Shown: positions 16,344 to 26,861 of the stretch, piece after piece
Numbering within the stretch: position 1 is the first letter of the stretch
How the letters are laid out: the number at the start of each line of letters is the position of its first letter
DNA from: Pirellula sp. SH-Sr6A
GTDB taxonomy: Bacteria; Planctomycetota; Planctomycetia; Pirellulales; Pirellulaceae
Assembly (NCBI RefSeq): GCF_001610875.1
Contig: NZ_CP011272.1
Coordinates: 434,001-498,000, forward strand
Reading direction: 5' to 3'
Length of the DNA: 64,000 nucleotides
Notes under the pieces: model-generated
The model's input: the letters and a program-made list of their open reading frames with translations, nothing else
Database searches by the model: none
Told to the model about the DNA's origin: nothing
Position numbers and translations under genes: made by a program

Positions 16344-18263
16344 TCATTCATCTGGATTGACTTCGACAATCGCTTCGAATTGGCCATCGTCAGGACAGAA
16401 GCGTCCTGCATAGAATTCCGTATTGAGGTGAAGCCCCATGACGGTTCGGCGAGTGCATGGCGTAAGCGAACGATAGAAGACCCACTGATCGCGGTTGATC
16501 TGTAGACGATACGCCTCTGCGATATCGCGAGGCTGGATGCGTAGTTCTTCCGCGATTGTCAGTTGTCGCCAAGTATAGGCTTTGGTGTTCCCTAGCGATT
16601 GGAGCGCTACAACGAGAGGACTGTAAAGGCTCTTCGCATTGCATTCCGCGGTCAAGAGCAGGGTATGGTCCCGGCATTCGAGCGAAGCATCTTTGACTGC
16701 GCGTCGCCATTCAGGCATGGCGACCGGTAGTAGCAGGGCGACGCTTTCCCCCTCCGTCTCATCCATGTGATCGCTGCAAAGCCTTGCTTCGGTGACTTTC
16801 GCGTCGTAGGAAAATCGGAGTCCATGCGCGACCGACCAAGTCGATTGAAGTTTCCATCGGGCCGATTCCTGAGCAATCAAAGCGTCTGCGAAGAAGACCA
16901 TGCCTTCGTCTCGTATCAGCATGACTTGACGTTGGATTTTGCACTCTTCCCCGATTGTGCATTCGAGTTCCAAGTAATCGACATCGTCATCGGAGAACCA
17001 GCAAAGCTCTTGCCACGCGTGATCGATCAATTGAGGAACGCCGTCCTTTTCCACAACGACATCCCAATCCCCCGAGAAGATTCGAGCGCCGTTTTCGCCC
17101 AGAAGATCGAGCCAGATCACATCGCTCGAGAAATCGACTGCAAGCCGACATCCTGGATCTCTCCAGGAACGCCGCATGGTAGCGATCGAGCTCGCCTCCC
17201 AATAATGGCTGAACTTGGGCATCGACGCATCCAATGATTTGTCTTTCCGCAAGCGAGCTGGTTTGAGCTGGAGGGCTTTCCCAACCGTGTCTGGGAGGGC
17301 GCAAGCCATTGTATTAGCGAGCTTAGTATTGCGATCCGAGAGTTCGTACAGGGCGAGCCAAAACTCCGAATCCAGGTTCGTATCGGCTTCATCAAAGAGA
17401 AGCTGCCGACCGTCGGTATCTGTGAGACCGAGCGCATAAGTTGCGAGTTTGGTGATGGCTTTGCGTTGGGGTGGATACCACTTCCTGGCTCCAACCGAAT
17501 CGGCGGCCCAACGGCTGCGGACAATCGAAGCGAGAGTTGCTCGCAGATCTTGCCCTCCCAAACGCATCAACGGCGCAGGTTCTTCGGCTGATTCCTCGAG
17601 GAGCTGCGCGATACGATTCAATGCATCGCTAACGATTCGATCCTTGCCACCAAGGTGCGACAATTGCTTTGCGAGCCCTAGTGGAATTTCGCAAGCCCAC
17701 AGAATCCAGGGAAAGAGACCTTCTTCCGGGCCAGCTTCCCACCCGCGATTGACTTGCGTCATGATCGACTGCAGGACTTCGAGCCAAAGAGCAGGACTGA
17801 TCTCGCGACCGACGTGAGGGAGGGCATGGATCCAGCCCGCGCACGTCAGTGCCACATATGGGTCGTACCCGGCGCGAGGCAATTGCTGGGTGATCCAAGT
17901 TCCGATCTTCTTCGCGTGAGCGATCTGATTCGGAGCGAGAGAAGGTGTCGATGCTTTGCGACTGGATCTCGATGCGGCGCCACCGAAGGAATGGACTAAA
18001 TCCTGCAGCATCGCCAGACCAGTGTCCGACTCTGTTTCCCAAACCCCGGTTCCCCACGCGATCGAGCGAACATAGGATTCGATCGATGCCGAGTCATCGG
18101 TCCGCTTTGCCTTTTTGGTGTTGTCGATTGGCAACGAAGCTTGGAGGAGTGCGACGTTGTCTTCGCAAAGCTGTTTGAGCCAAGCTCCCGCGGAGATTTC
18201 GTTCTCCGTCACCTCTTGCCGTTGAAGCTGTTTCGCGCGGTGTTTGGGTTTTACCCAGTCCAT
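16344..18263 (-). CDS. Large hypothetical protein, possible heparinase II/III-like C-terminus
   Basis: The open frame starts at TTG 18338, but ATG 18263 (MDWVKPKHRAKQLQRQ) gives a better 639-residue start. Residues about 80-330 are helical, including IGTWITQQLPRAGYDPYVAL. The C-terminal half (about 350-630) is beta-rich with repeated Trp and acidic turns (IWLDLLGENGARIFSG, WQELCWFSDDDVDYLELE), which by general shape resembles the beta-sandwich part of heparinase II/III-like proteins, without confident catalytic residues. No signal peptide is seen. Function unknown. It is divergent from the next gene. Confidence 0.65.
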   Translation of the reverse strand: MDWVKPKHRAKQLQRQEVTENEISAGAWLKQLCEDNVALLQASLPIDNTKKAKRTDDSASIESYVRSIAWGTGVWETESDTGLAMLQDLVHSFGGAASRSSRKASTPSLAPNQIAHAKKIGTWITQQLPRAGYDPYVALTCAGWIHALPHVGREISPALWLEVLQSIMTQVNRGWEAGPEEGLFPWILWACEIPLGLAKQLSHLGGKDRIVSDALNRIAQLLEESAEEPAPLMRLGGQDLRATLASIVRSRWAADSVGARKWYPPQRKAITKLATYALGLTDTDGRQLLFDEADTNLDSEFWLALYELSDRNTKLANTMACALPDTVGKALQLKPARLRKDKSLDASMPKFSHYWEASSIATMRRSWRDPGCRLAVDFSSDVIWLDLLGENGARIFSGDWDVVVEKDGVPQLIDHAWQELCWFSDDDVDYLELECTIGEECKIQRQVMLIRDEGMVFFADALIAQESARWKLQSTWSVAHGLRFSYDAKVTEARLCSDHMDETEGESVALLLPVAMPEWRRAVKDASLECRDHTLLLTAECNAKSLYSPLVVALQSLGNTKAYTWRQLTIAEELRIQPRDIAEAYRLQINRDQWVFYRSLTPCTRRTVMGLHLNTEFYAGRFCPDDGQFEAIVEVNPDE

Positions 18264-18447
18264 AGGTGTCTCGTCCAGATTCGAGATTGATGATAAGATG
18301 TCGAAGGCCAATTGTTGTTGCCGGATTTCAAGTTGCAAGCGCCGAGTTGATGATTCTTGGCCCCACGTCGGTTTTCATCAAAATTCGACCTTGGGGTATA
18401 GACACGCCAAAAAGTTTCGTTCCAGACAACGCAAGGACACAAGCGGG

Positions 18448-19287
18448 ATGATATCACCTTTTCGATCAGCGTTGTGGGTTGCTATGGCCACTCTCCTCTT
18501 TTCCGCTCGCTTGTTCGCGCAGCAGCCCGATCAAGAGCGATGGATGAGCAAGGAAGAGTTGAAGGAAAGTGTAACCAAAGCGTTCGCTCCCCCGCTGGAT
18601 TGCAAGTCGCTCCATCCTAGCGATCGCGTATGGATCGATCGAAACGAGCAGGTTGTTGTGCTCGACGGATACATTGCCCAGCGTGAGGCACCGCTCGAAA
18701 TGTTCGCCTGCCCCGCGGGTACGAAGGAACACGAGTCGGTCGTCGCTGTGTTCGCGCGATCGCAACTGGTGCATGCGGCCCTTCTCGCGATCGGTGCCAA
18801 GCCGGGTTCACCAGCGAAATTCGAGCCATTCAAACCTGCGCACGGCTCCACGATTCGCATCTATGTGCTTTGGTTTGATGACAAAGAGGAAGCCAAAGCG
18901 ACCATCGCTCAGAAGTGGGTTCGGCACATGGGTACGAAGAACCAGCTCAAATGGGATTGGGTTTTCGCCGGTAGCAAAGAGTACGTTGACGAACTTACCA
19001 AAGAACGCCGCTACATGGCTGACAGCGGGGAGTTGGTTTGTGTTGCGAACTTCGGAACCTCGACGATGGACTTGGTAGTTCGGAGCGAACAAGCGAATTC
19101 GAACCTTGCATTCGATGCTTACACCGATCGCATCCCCAAGCGGAACACACCGATTCGATTGGTATTGAAGCTATCCGACGAAATCGCATTTGGTTCCGAA
19201 CCCGAACATGAAACGGCGAAACCGGAGTACATCGACAAGCCAATTCCTGATGCCGTGTCACGCTTGCTAGCACCGGCAAAGAAGTAG
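18448..19287 (+). CDS. Secreted YdjY-domain protein
   Basis: The frame extends upstream to 18244 but ATG 18448 begins a signal peptide (SALWVAMATLLFSARLFAQQ), giving 279 residues. The mature part contains WIDRNEQVVVLDGYIAQREA, FACPAGTKEHESVVAVFARS and VHAALLAIGAKPGSP, the conserved core of planctomycete YdjY-domain proteins, followed by IYVLWFDDKEEA. The domain's role is not known; such proteins are exported to the cell envelope. Nothing in the neighbourhood fixes a role; pyrF follows 91 bases later in the same direction. Confidence 0.8.
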   Translation: MISPFRSALWVAMATLLFSARLFAQQPDQERWMSKEELKESVTKAFAPPLDCKSLHPSDRVWIDRNEQVVVLDGYIAQREAPLEMFACPAGTKEHESVVAVFARSQLVHAALLAIGAKPGSPAKFEPFKPAHGSTIRIYVLWFDDKEEAKATIAQKWVRHMGTKNQLKWDWVFAGSKEYVDELTKERRYMADSGELVCVANFGTSTMDLVVRSEQANSNLAFDAYTDRIPKRNTPIRLVLKLSDEIAFGSEPEHETAKPEYIDKPIPDAVSRLLAPAKK

Positions 19288-19378
19288 TGGCTGTTCCCTT
19301 TTTCCTTTTCGCACGTCGACGTCCATTGCGACGTCCATTCCGACATACTATCGACTCTCTCCAATTAGATTTGAATCC

Positions 19379-20263
19379 ATGGGTTTTGGCTCACGACTGA
19401 CTTCCGCCGTTCTCACGAAAAAGAATCCCGTCTGCGTCGGATTGGACCCTAGGTGGCAGCAGTTGCCCGGTGTACTGCGGGTCGATCCGAGGGCCCGAGG
19501 ATGGCAAGCTACCGCAGATGCGTATCGAACATTTTGTTACTCGATCATCGATGTCGTTGCGCCACTGGTACCCATCGTAAAGCCCCAGAGCGCATTTTTT
19601 GAAGAGCTGGGCCCTTCAGGTGTGAGCGTCTTGGAGCAAGTAGTCCGTTACGCCACTTCGAAGGGGCTGCTGGTCATCTTGGATGGAAAGAGAAACGATA
19701 TCGGTTCGACCGCCACCGCGTATGCGAAGGCGTACTTGGGAACAGATAGTCCGTTCGGAGCGGATTCTCTCACCGTCAGTCCGTTTCTGGGCAAAGACTC
19801 GCTGGATCCCTTTGTTGATCGCTGTATCGAAGCGGATGCAGGAATATTCGTTCTGGTAAAGACGTCCAACCCAGGAAGCGGTTTCATGCAAGATCTATCG
19901 CTTGATGGGGCGACGATTTCCGATCGAGTCGCGGACTACGTTCAGGAACAAGCAATGAAGACGGCAGATTCGCCGAACGGGTATGGTTCGGTTGGATGTG
20001 TGGTGGGTGCTACGTATCCCGAGCAGTTGATCGCGATGCGGCAGCGAATGCCAAACGCTTGGATTCTCATCCCAGGTTACGGCGCACAGGGCGGATCGGC
20101 CGAGGACGTCCGGCACGGATTGGATTCGCGAGGGCTCGGCGCGGTGGTCAACAGTTCGAGAGGCATCATCTTCGCGCACGAAAAACCACAGTACGCTTCG
20201 GTAGGCGATTGGACGCAAGCCGTCGAGGCCGCCACGCGGGAAATGATTGAACAGTTGCGATAG
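19379..20263 (+). CDS. pyrF: Orotidine 5'-phosphate decarboxylase (type 2)
   Basis: 294 residues. The catalytic signature VILDGKRNDIGSTATAYAKAY with Lys and Asp residues and the flanking PIVKPQSAFFEELG and VGCVVGATYP segments identify the long, PyrF type 2 decarboxylase that turns OMP into UMP in pyrimidine synthesis. The phosphate-binding region ILIPGYGAQGGSAEDV and NSSRGIIFA also match. The N-terminus ATG follows a short AT-rich leader. No other pyrimidine genes are adjacent. Confidence 0.93.
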   Translation: MGFGSRLTSAVLTKKNPVCVGLDPRWQQLPGVLRVDPRARGWQATADAYRTFCYSIIDVVAPLVPIVKPQSAFFEELGPSGVSVLEQVVRYATSKGLLVILDGKRNDIGSTATAYAKAYLGTDSPFGADSLTVSPFLGKDSLDPFVDRCIEADAGIFVLVKTSNPGSGFMQDLSLDGATISDRVADYVQEQAMKTADSPNGYGSVGCVVGATYPEQLIAMRQRMPNAWILIPGYGAQGGSAEDVRHGLDSRGLGAVVNSSRGIIFAHEKPQYASVGDWTQAVEAATREMIEQLR

Positions 20264-20292
20264 CGGCCGACGGAACCGTTTGTTTGGAGATG

Positions 20293-21657
20293 CTATTTCT
20301 GGACGATTATCTCGACGGCTTGACCGGGAACGAGGGAGCTAGCGCGGGCCAGCACGACCATTTCGCTCCCATCGAGCCCAGATGCCACCTGCACGTCATT
20401 ACCAACTCGCAGTCCTAATTCGACTTTTCGATGTTCGATTTTCCCGTTGACCACAACGCAGCAAACGGTCGCGGCCCCATCCTTCACGATCGCCGCGACA
20501 GGGAGAGTGAAAACATCCGCGCGTTCTTCTAGTAGGATCTTGACCGTGACGAAGGCTCCTGGGAGCCATTTCAAATCGGGATTGTCTAGATCGATTTCCG
20601 CAGCGAGGGTCCGGCTCTGCGCGTCGAGTTGCAGACTGGTCCTGGTCACTCTCGCCTCTTTTGCTCCGCCCGCGACGGCCTGACCTAAGATGGTCACACT
20701 ATCCCCCTTGGTCGGATCCTCAAAACCGGCGTCGACCCACGCGGCTTCTTGCTCAGGAACATTGACGAAGACACGTACTCGGCTCACATTCGCAACCGTC
20801 ATCAATGGCTGCGCATTGTTGGAGCCGGCTGGTTGCACATAATGTCCTGGATCGACTTTGCGTCCGATCACAAACCCGTCTAGCGGACTGATGAGTTCGG
20901 TGTATGTCATCATCGTTTCGGCTTGCTGGATCTCCGCCTCGGCAACGTTCCGTTTCGCTTTGGCCGCTTCGACATCTGCGGCTGCAGTCCCAACCTTGGC
21001 GATTGCTTCCTGCTCCAATGCCCGCGCCGATTCGATCGCCGCAAGGGTCTCGAGTTTGGACGCTTTGGAGGCCTCGAACTGACTCAACGTCTCATCTGCG
21101 AGTTTTGACGTAACAGACCCTTTGTTCACCAATTGTTGAATGCGTTCGCTTTCGGACTCCCATCGTGCGAACTCCGCTTCATTGCGAGACAAGCTCGCTT
21201 GGGCCTGCGCGACCATCGCTTTGGCGGAGTTTACTGCAGCTTGAGCGGCCGCGAACGCAGCTTCTGCTTGCTTGATTTGCGCCTCCGCTTGAGCGAGCAA
21301 GCCCTTCTTTTGATTGACTTGATCCTGATATTCAGGGGCATGAATACGAAGGAGCACGTCTCCCTTTTTTACAGGGTCGCCGATATCGAAATGAACGGTC
21401 GAGACATACCCGGAGATCTTTGAGAGGACGGGAACCGACTCAAAAGCGTCGACGCGTCCAGGCTGTTCCGTGAAGAGCTGCAAGGTCTTTTTAACGGGTT
21501 TGCCAGCGGAGACACGATCGATTGCCGACTGACTCGCGCTGGGCGCGTCCCCAGCCGCATCGCGGCCTTTGGGGGCACTGCATCCCGCAAGGGTCGCGCA
21601 CAAGGTGAGTGTCGCCCAACTCCATCGTCTAGGGAGAGGATTCAAATTAGACGGCAT
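20293..21657 (-). CDS. RND efflux periplasmic adaptor (HlyD/MFP family) lipoprotein
   Basis: 454 residues from ATG 21657 (GAGAG ribosome site), which overlaps the RND stop by 11 bases. A lipoprotein signal LTLCATLAGCS gives Cys at the cleavage point. The layout is the standard adaptor one: N-terminal beta-barrel and lipoyl half (VSTVHFDIGDPVKKGDVLLR), long alpha-hairpin (AQAEAQIKQAEAAFAAAQAA), second lipoyl half (LISPLDGFVIGRKVDPGHY) and C-terminal barrel (FVTVKILLEERADVFTLPV). It links the inner-membrane pump with the outer-membrane channel. Which compounds are exported cannot be read from the sequence. Confidence 0.9.
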   Translation of the reverse strand: MPSNLNPLPRRWSWATLTLCATLAGCSAPKGRDAAGDAPSASQSAIDRVSAGKPVKKTLQLFTEQPGRVDAFESVPVLSKISGYVSTVHFDIGDPVKKGDVLLRIHAPEYQDQVNQKKGLLAQAEAQIKQAEAAFAAAQAAVNSAKAMVAQAQASLSRNEAEFARWESESERIQQLVNKGSVTSKLADETLSQFEASKASKLETLAAIESARALEQEAIAKVGTAAADVEAAKAKRNVAEAEIQQAETMMTYTELISPLDGFVIGRKVDPGHYVQPAGSNNAQPLMTVANVSRVRVFVNVPEQEAAWVDAGFEDPTKGDSVTILGQAVAGGAKEARVTRTSLQLDAQSRTLAAEIDLDNPDLKWLPGAFVTVKILLEERADVFTLPVAAIVKDGAATVCCVVVNGKIEHRKVELGLRVGNDVQVASGLDGSEMVVLARASSLVPGQAVEIIVQK

Positions 21658-24600
21658 AGTATCGACTCTCAGGATCATCGGGGTCCATGGACGCAGACTT
21701 CAGACTCGCCTTAGACTGCAACAACGTGAAGAACAAGGGTAATAGGAAGAGCGTGGAAAAGGTTGCGGCGATCAGGCCTCCCACGACCGCTCGTCCGAGC
21801 GGGGCGTTTTGCTGCCCCGCCTCGCCGAGAGCGAGCGCCATGGGGAGCATGCCAGCGATCATCGCGAAACTAGTCATCAAAATCGCCCGCAGGCGACTCC
21901 CAGCGCTCGTTACGGCAGCGCGCGAAATATTACGAAATTCGGTCCGTCGCTTTTCCGCGAAGGTCACCAAAAGGATCGCGTTGGCCATCGCGACTCCCAC
22001 TGCCATGATCGCTCCAATAAACGATTGGACATTGATCGTCGTCCGAGTGACGTACAACATCAGAACCACCCCTGCAACCACGGCAGGGATGGTCGAGATC
22101 GTGACCAATGCCAATCGGATAGACTGAAAATTCGCAGTGAGCAGAAGGAATACCGCGATGATTGCCAGCAGCAATCCGATCGAAAGCCCCGCCTCCATCT
22201 CCTGCATCGGTGGGATTTGACCACGTATTTCTACCGTACTGCCCGTCGGCGGCGTCCCAGCGCGTCGGATCGCATCGGAAACCTGCGAAGAAACCGAACC
22301 AAGGTCTGCACCGGAGATGTTCGCGGTGAGTGAGACTTGACGTTTCATGTTGTAGCGATCGTATTGCCCGGGCATGGTGCCCGGTTCGATCGACGCCACA
22401 TCTCGAATCAGGACTTGGCTAGAGTCCGTCTTTCGGAGCGGGATACGTCCCAACTGCTCCACGGACCCAATCGTCTCGACTTCGTACGGAGACCGCACAA
22501 CAGGGCGCGGTATTTCCACTTGGACTTGGTATGCGACGCCGCTCTTCGGTTCGGCCCAATAGTTTGGAACGACGAAGCGGCTTGAAGAGGTCGCAGTCAC
22601 GAGGGCGCGCGAGACATCGACGGGTGTGAGACCGGCCATGCCTGCCTTCTCTCGGTCCACATTGACTTGAACGGTCGGATAGTCCATCGACTGTCCCGTT
22701 TGGATATCGCGTAGCGACGGAATAGTAGCCAGTTCCGTTTTGATTTTATCAGCGAAGATTCGATTCTTGGCAAAGTCCGCACCACTCACCACGACTTCGA
22801 TGGGTGTGGGAGAGCCAAAGCTCATGACTTCATTGACGATATCGGATGGTTCGAATGAGAATCGCACGTCGGGCATTTCCTTGGCCAGCCGATTTCGGAC
22901 TCGTTCCTTGAGAATCTCATCTGGAAGATGCATCGCATCGTTGAGGTCAATGTACAGGATTGCTTCCTCTGGACCACGGGACCATTGATACACCGCGTTG
23001 ACTGGGAAGTTGGAATGGATCATTCCAACGTAACCGAGCGTGAGTTCGATATTGTCCCGTCCAAGTTCATCACCGATGACCGAGAGTGCTTGTTTGGCGA
23101 GCGACTCCGATTTTTCGATATGGGTGCCATCGGGAGCTCGCATACGCAATCGAAACTGTCCTGCATCCACCACAGGAAACACGCCTCGTCCCAGCGACGG
23201 GGTGATCCACGCCACGGCTCCAAAACAGAGGATCAAGTAGACGGGGACGATAACCCAGTGTAGTTGAACCCAACTGCCGAGAGTCCCTTCGTAGGCGTGA
23301 CGCATGCGATCAAACCAGGACAGGGTCGCCTTTGTCGGGTGTTCACCTGCACCAGGATGATGGGTTTTGAGAAGCCATACCGCCATCACCGGTACGAAGG
23401 TACTAGAGAGGAAATAGGATGCGATCATGGAGAAGCCGACCGCGAGCGAGAGGGGGACGAACAAGGCTCTGGCGGCCCCCTGCATGAAGAATGACGAGAC
23501 AAAGACAGCGAGGATACAGAGCATTGCCAAAAGTCGTGGACGGATCGTTTCCAGCGAACCGTCCCGAACGGCTCGTGCTAACGGAACACCTCGTTGCAGG
23601 TGAGAGTGGATGTTTTCGATCGACACTGTCGCTTCATCGACGAGAATCCCAATCGCCAACGCCAAACCTCCGAGAGTCATCAGATTGATGGTTTGACCTG
23701 AAATCCACAATGCGAGTACAGCCGCGAAGAGGGAGAGAGGGATGTTGAGGACAACGATCAGCGAGCTGCGCCAATCTCTTAAAAACAGGAGTATCATCAA
23801 TCCCACCAAGAACGCTCCAAGTAGGCCTTCGCTGACCACCCCTCCTACAGCCCGCGTGACGTATGGAGATTGATCGAATTCGAAGCGCACATCGATTCCT
23901 TCCCCGTCCGTACCGAGCGCCTCCTTCATTTTTGGAAGCGCGTTCTTGATGTTATTGATCACGCTCAGGGTGGAAGCTTCGGCCCGCTTCGTAGCGAGGA
24001 TATACACAGCTCGTCTGCCGTTGACCAACGCGTAACCGGCCGGCGCGTCGGCGGAATCTTGGATTGTTCCCACATCGCGAAGGAATACGGGATTCTCACC
24101 CATACGAATCGGGATAGTGCCAAGCTGTTGGGGATCTTTCACGACCGAGTTGACGGGAACGATCGGGTAACTATCCCCAATGGGAATGTTCCCCGAAGGA
24201 CTGAGAGTGTTCCCTTTTGTAAGGGAAACGATGACTTCATCCGGAGACATGCTATAGGACTGCAGTTTCTTCGGATCGACTGTGATGACGATCGATCGAG
24301 CGCTGCCACCAAACGGCGGCGGTGCGGATACTCCGGGCAAACTCGAAAACATCGGTCTGACGCGGAAGAGCGCGAGGTCTTGAATTTCGGCAATGCTTCG
24401 CGTGTCGCTTGAAAGAACCAGATAACCGACGGGTACCGAGCCGGTATCGAATCGCATGACGAAGGGAGAAACCGTCCCCGGCGGCATGAAGGCCTGGGAT
24501 CGATTGACGTAATTGATCGTTTCCGCCATCGCCTGGGCCATATTGGCCTCAGGATGGAAGTACAGCTTCATCAATGCGGTGCCCTGGACATTCCGCGACT

Positions 24601-24892
24601 CGACGTGGTGAATACCGCTAATGTACAGAAAATGGTATTCGTAGTAGTTGGTTAAGAAGCCCTCCATCTGCGCTGGATCCATCCCACCGTAGGGCTGGCA
24701 AACATAGATCACCGGCAAATTGAGTTTCGGGAAGATGTCGACTTCCATCCCCCGCGGCAAGCCCGATGGGTAGGACCATTTGAACTGTTGAAAAATCGAC
24801 GGTCCAACGGCCAAGAAGCAACCGAGGGCCAAGCTCAGTACCAGCACCATCACAGTTGCTGGACGGCGCATAGCTGAAAGGATGAGTTGCAT
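21647..24892 (-). CDS. RND-family efflux permease (AcrB/HAE1/CusA-like)
   Basis: 1081 residues, normal for the family. TM1 is at about 12-33. The porter domains begin at about 45. The TM4 proton-relay motif reads [14 protein letters not shown], with an Asp-Glu pair in place of the usual Asp-Asp. TM11-12 carry [18 protein letters not shown] and [20 protein letters not shown]. Closeness to the MFP gene downstream and the divergent TolC-like gene (265 bases away) makes a complete tripartite system. Substrate class (drug versus metal) is not clear; the Met-rich clusters expected in copper CusA pumps are not obvious. Confidence 0.93.
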   Translation of the reverse strand: MQLILSAMRRPATVMVLVLSLALGCFLAVGPSIFQQFKWSYPSGLPRGMEVDIFPKLNLPVIYVCQPYGGMDPAQMEGFLTNYYEYHFLYISGIHHVESRNVQGTALMKLYFHPEANMAQAMAETINYVNRSQAFMPPGTVSPFVMRFDTGSVPVGYLVLSSDTRSIAEIQDLALFRVRPMFSSLPGVSAPPPFGGSARSIVITVDPKKLQSYSMSPDEVIVSLTKGNTLSPSGNIPIGDSYPIVPVNSVVKDPQQLGTIPIRMGENPVFLRDVGTIQDSADAPAGYALVNGRRAVYILATKRAEASTLSVINNIKNALPKMKEALGTDGEGIDVRFEFDQSPYVTRAVGGVVSEGLLGAFLVGLMILLFLRDWRSSLIVVLNIPLSLFAAVLALWISGQTINLMTLGGLALAIGILVDEATVSIENIHSHLQRGVPLARAVRDGSLETIRPRLLAMLCILAVFVSSFFMQGAARALFVPLSLAVGFSMIASYFLSSTFVPVMAVWLLKTHHPGAGEHPTKATLSWFDRMRHAYEGTLGSWVQLHWVIVPVYLILCFGAVAWITPSLGRGVFPVVDAGQFRLRMRAPDGTHIEKSESLAKQALSVIGDELGRDNIELTLGYVGMIHSNFPVNAVYQWSRGPEEAILYIDLNDAMHLPDEILKERVRNRLAKEMPDVRFSFEPSDIVNEVMSFGSPTPIEVVVSGADFAKNRIFADKIKTELATIPSLRDIQTGQSMDYPTVQVNVDREKAGMAGLTPVDVSRALVTATSSSRFVVPNYWAEPKSGVAYQVQVEIPRPVVRSPYEVETIGSVEQLGRIPLRKTDSSQVLIRDVASIEPGTMPGQYDRYNMKRQVSLTANISGADLGSVSSQVSDAIRRAGTPPTGSTVEIRGQIPPMQEMEAGLSIGLLLAIIAVFLLLTANFQSIRLALVTISTIPAVVAGVVLMLYVTRTTINVQSFIGAIMAVGVAMANAILLVTFAEKRRTEFRNISRAAVTSAGSRLRAILMTSFAMIAGMLPMALALGEAGQQNAPLGRAVVGGLIAATFSTLFLLPLFFTLLQSKASLKSASMDPDDPESRYYAV

Positions 24893-25157
24893 TCAAAAGA
24901 ATTCCGAGTCGACCAACGAAATCAATAAGGGCCCGCAAGGCTTCCGCAGTCGTTCACCTTAAGCCAAGCCGTAGACTTTACCAAATTGTGGTCATCATTT
25001 TAGTCCGTGCATTCGATTCCCCCCACATCCTTGAACCTAGAATTCGCCGTTTGTTCCTCACAGACCCTAGCGCAGGATTTATCGGAGGCCGAAACAGATT
25101 CCGTACAAGCGATCCAGACGGATGCTGGAATGAGATGAGCTGGAGGGAATTGTCGAA

Positions 25158-26765
25158 ATGAAACGAACTTACTTGACTTGGGCACTCGGGGTATCGGGAG
25201 TTCTTACCCTCCCTGGGTGCGCGACAACTCCGGCAAACCACTCCAAAACCTCTCGTCCCGACGTCTCTTCCTTGCCCCTACCTCCCATGCGGGAACCCGT
25301 CGCATCGGGTATCGCGGAGGTCAACCATGCACCGCATTCCATTCCAGAAGGCACCATTGCCCTGGCATCCACAACCGGTTTCGTTCGCGAAGCGTCTGCC
25401 ATCGAAGAAGCACCTACCCTAGCGACCGCAAATGTCACTTCGGAACAAATCGGTGAACCGAATGTGGTACCGATCAATCTTCCCACAGCGCTCGCGATGA
25501 TCGGGGGGCAACACCCCGTCGTCGGTTTTGCCCGCTGGCGTGTGCAAGAGGCCTATGCACGGCTCGATCGTGCGAAGGTTATGTGGCTGCCCAGTATTCA
25601 ATCCGGGTTCAACTATCGTCGCCGAGATGGGAATTACCAGGCAGTTGACGGCTCGATCGTCGACGTCAATTTGAATTCGATGAACTATGGCCTTGGGGCG
25701 GGTGCTGTCGCAGCGGGCTCTCCAACCCAACCCGGTATCGTGGCCCAATTCCATTTGGCCGATGCATTGTTTTTACCCAAGGCCGCGGAGAAGACCGCTT
25801 GGGCGCGTTCCCATGCTGCCCATGCTGCATTGAATCAGCAGTTGCTCCAGGGTGCCATGGCGTACATGGAGTTGCTCGAGGCCTATCAGGACCAAGAGAT
25901 ACTTTCTCAATCCGCCACGCGAACGGAAGACTTGGCAAAGGTAACTCGGGACTATGCCGACGCTGGCGCGGGGCTTCAATCGGATGCCGATCGGACAGCG
26001 ACCGAGATAGCGCTTTTGCAATCCAGACTGTTGTCGGCGCAAGAACGCCAACTTGTCGCGTCCACCCGCTTGGCTCGGGAGCTGAGCGTCACGATGACGA
26101 GCAAGCTACTCCCTCAAGAACCAGTCATCGTTCCACTAGAGTTAGCCCCTCCCTCTTCCGAAGAAGCATCGTTGATTGCGATGGGATTGTCGGTCCGGCC
26201 GGAGCTGAAAGAATCCCAGGCGCTCGTCGCCGCAGCATGCGAAGCGTTCAAGAGAGAGAAGTACGCACCATTCGTTCCAAGCGTTCTGCTCGGATTTAGT
26301 ACGACAAGCTTTGGAGGAGGTCTCGGAAGCAACGCCGAGAACTTTGGTGGTCGATACGACATCGATGCCATGATGGTCTGGGAAACCCGCAACCTGGGAT
26401 TTGGTGAACGAGGCGCTCGGAACGAACGGAATGCACAGGTACAGCAAGAGACATTCGAGAAACTGCGATGGATGGACCTTGTCGCTCAGCAAGTGGCGGA
26501 GGCGAATGTGCAGGTCACGATGCGAAGGCAGCAGATCGCTGTTGCCGAAAAAGCCATCGCGACCGCCAGCGACTCCTATCGCCGCAATATGGATCGCATA
26601 CGAGATGGACAGGGGCTACCTATTGAGGCTCTGCAATCTATCCAAGCTTTGGAGGCCGCACAACGAGCATACCTCAATGCCATTGCCAACTTCAATCGAG
26701 CGCAACTTCAGCTGCAGTGGTCCCTCGGCTGGCCCGTCGACGCTTCCTTCGCGAAATCGGAATGA
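25158..26765 (+). CDS. Outer-membrane efflux lipoprotein (TolC/NodT family)
   Basis: 535 residues with a lipoprotein signal (VSGVLTLPGCAT, Cys at about 22) and GGAGG ribosome site. The mature protein carries the two TolC-type helical repeats, for example ALNQQLLQGAMAYMELLEAY and VTRDYADAGAGLQSDADRT in the first and ANVQVTMRRQQIAVAEKAIA in the second. It is divergently transcribed from the RND/MFP genes and probably forms their exit channel. The 24893-25157 gap likely contains both promoters; no operator was recognised. Confidence 0.85.
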   Translation: MKRTYLTWALGVSGVLTLPGCATTPANHSKTSRPDVSSLPLPPMREPVASGIAEVNHAPHSIPEGTIALASTTGFVREASAIEEAPTLATANVTSEQIGEPNVVPINLPTALAMIGGQHPVVGFARWRVQEAYARLDRAKVMWLPSIQSGFNYRRRDGNYQAVDGSIVDVNLNSMNYGLGAGAVAAGSPTQPGIVAQFHLADALFLPKAAEKTAWARSHAAHAALNQQLLQGAMAYMELLEAYQDQEILSQSATRTEDLAKVTRDYADAGAGLQSDADRTATEIALLQSRLLSAQERQLVASTRLARELSVTMTSKLLPQEPVIVPLELAPPSSEEASLIAMGLSVRPELKESQALVAAACEAFKREKYAPFVPSVLLGFSTTSFGGGLGSNAENFGGRYDIDAMMVWETRNLGFGERGARNERNAQVQQETFEKLRWMDLVAQQVAEANVQVTMRRQQIAVAEKAIATASDSYRRNMDRIRDGQGLPIEALQSIQALEAAQRAYLNAIANFNRAQLQLQWSLGWPVDASFAKSE

Positions 26766-26861
26766 GGCGTCGTTCCGATACGACCTCACGCGTCCTGAAT
26801 GTATGACAATGGATCTCCCAACACGTGTGTAGGAGACGCGCAAGCGATTGCGCCGAGGAGC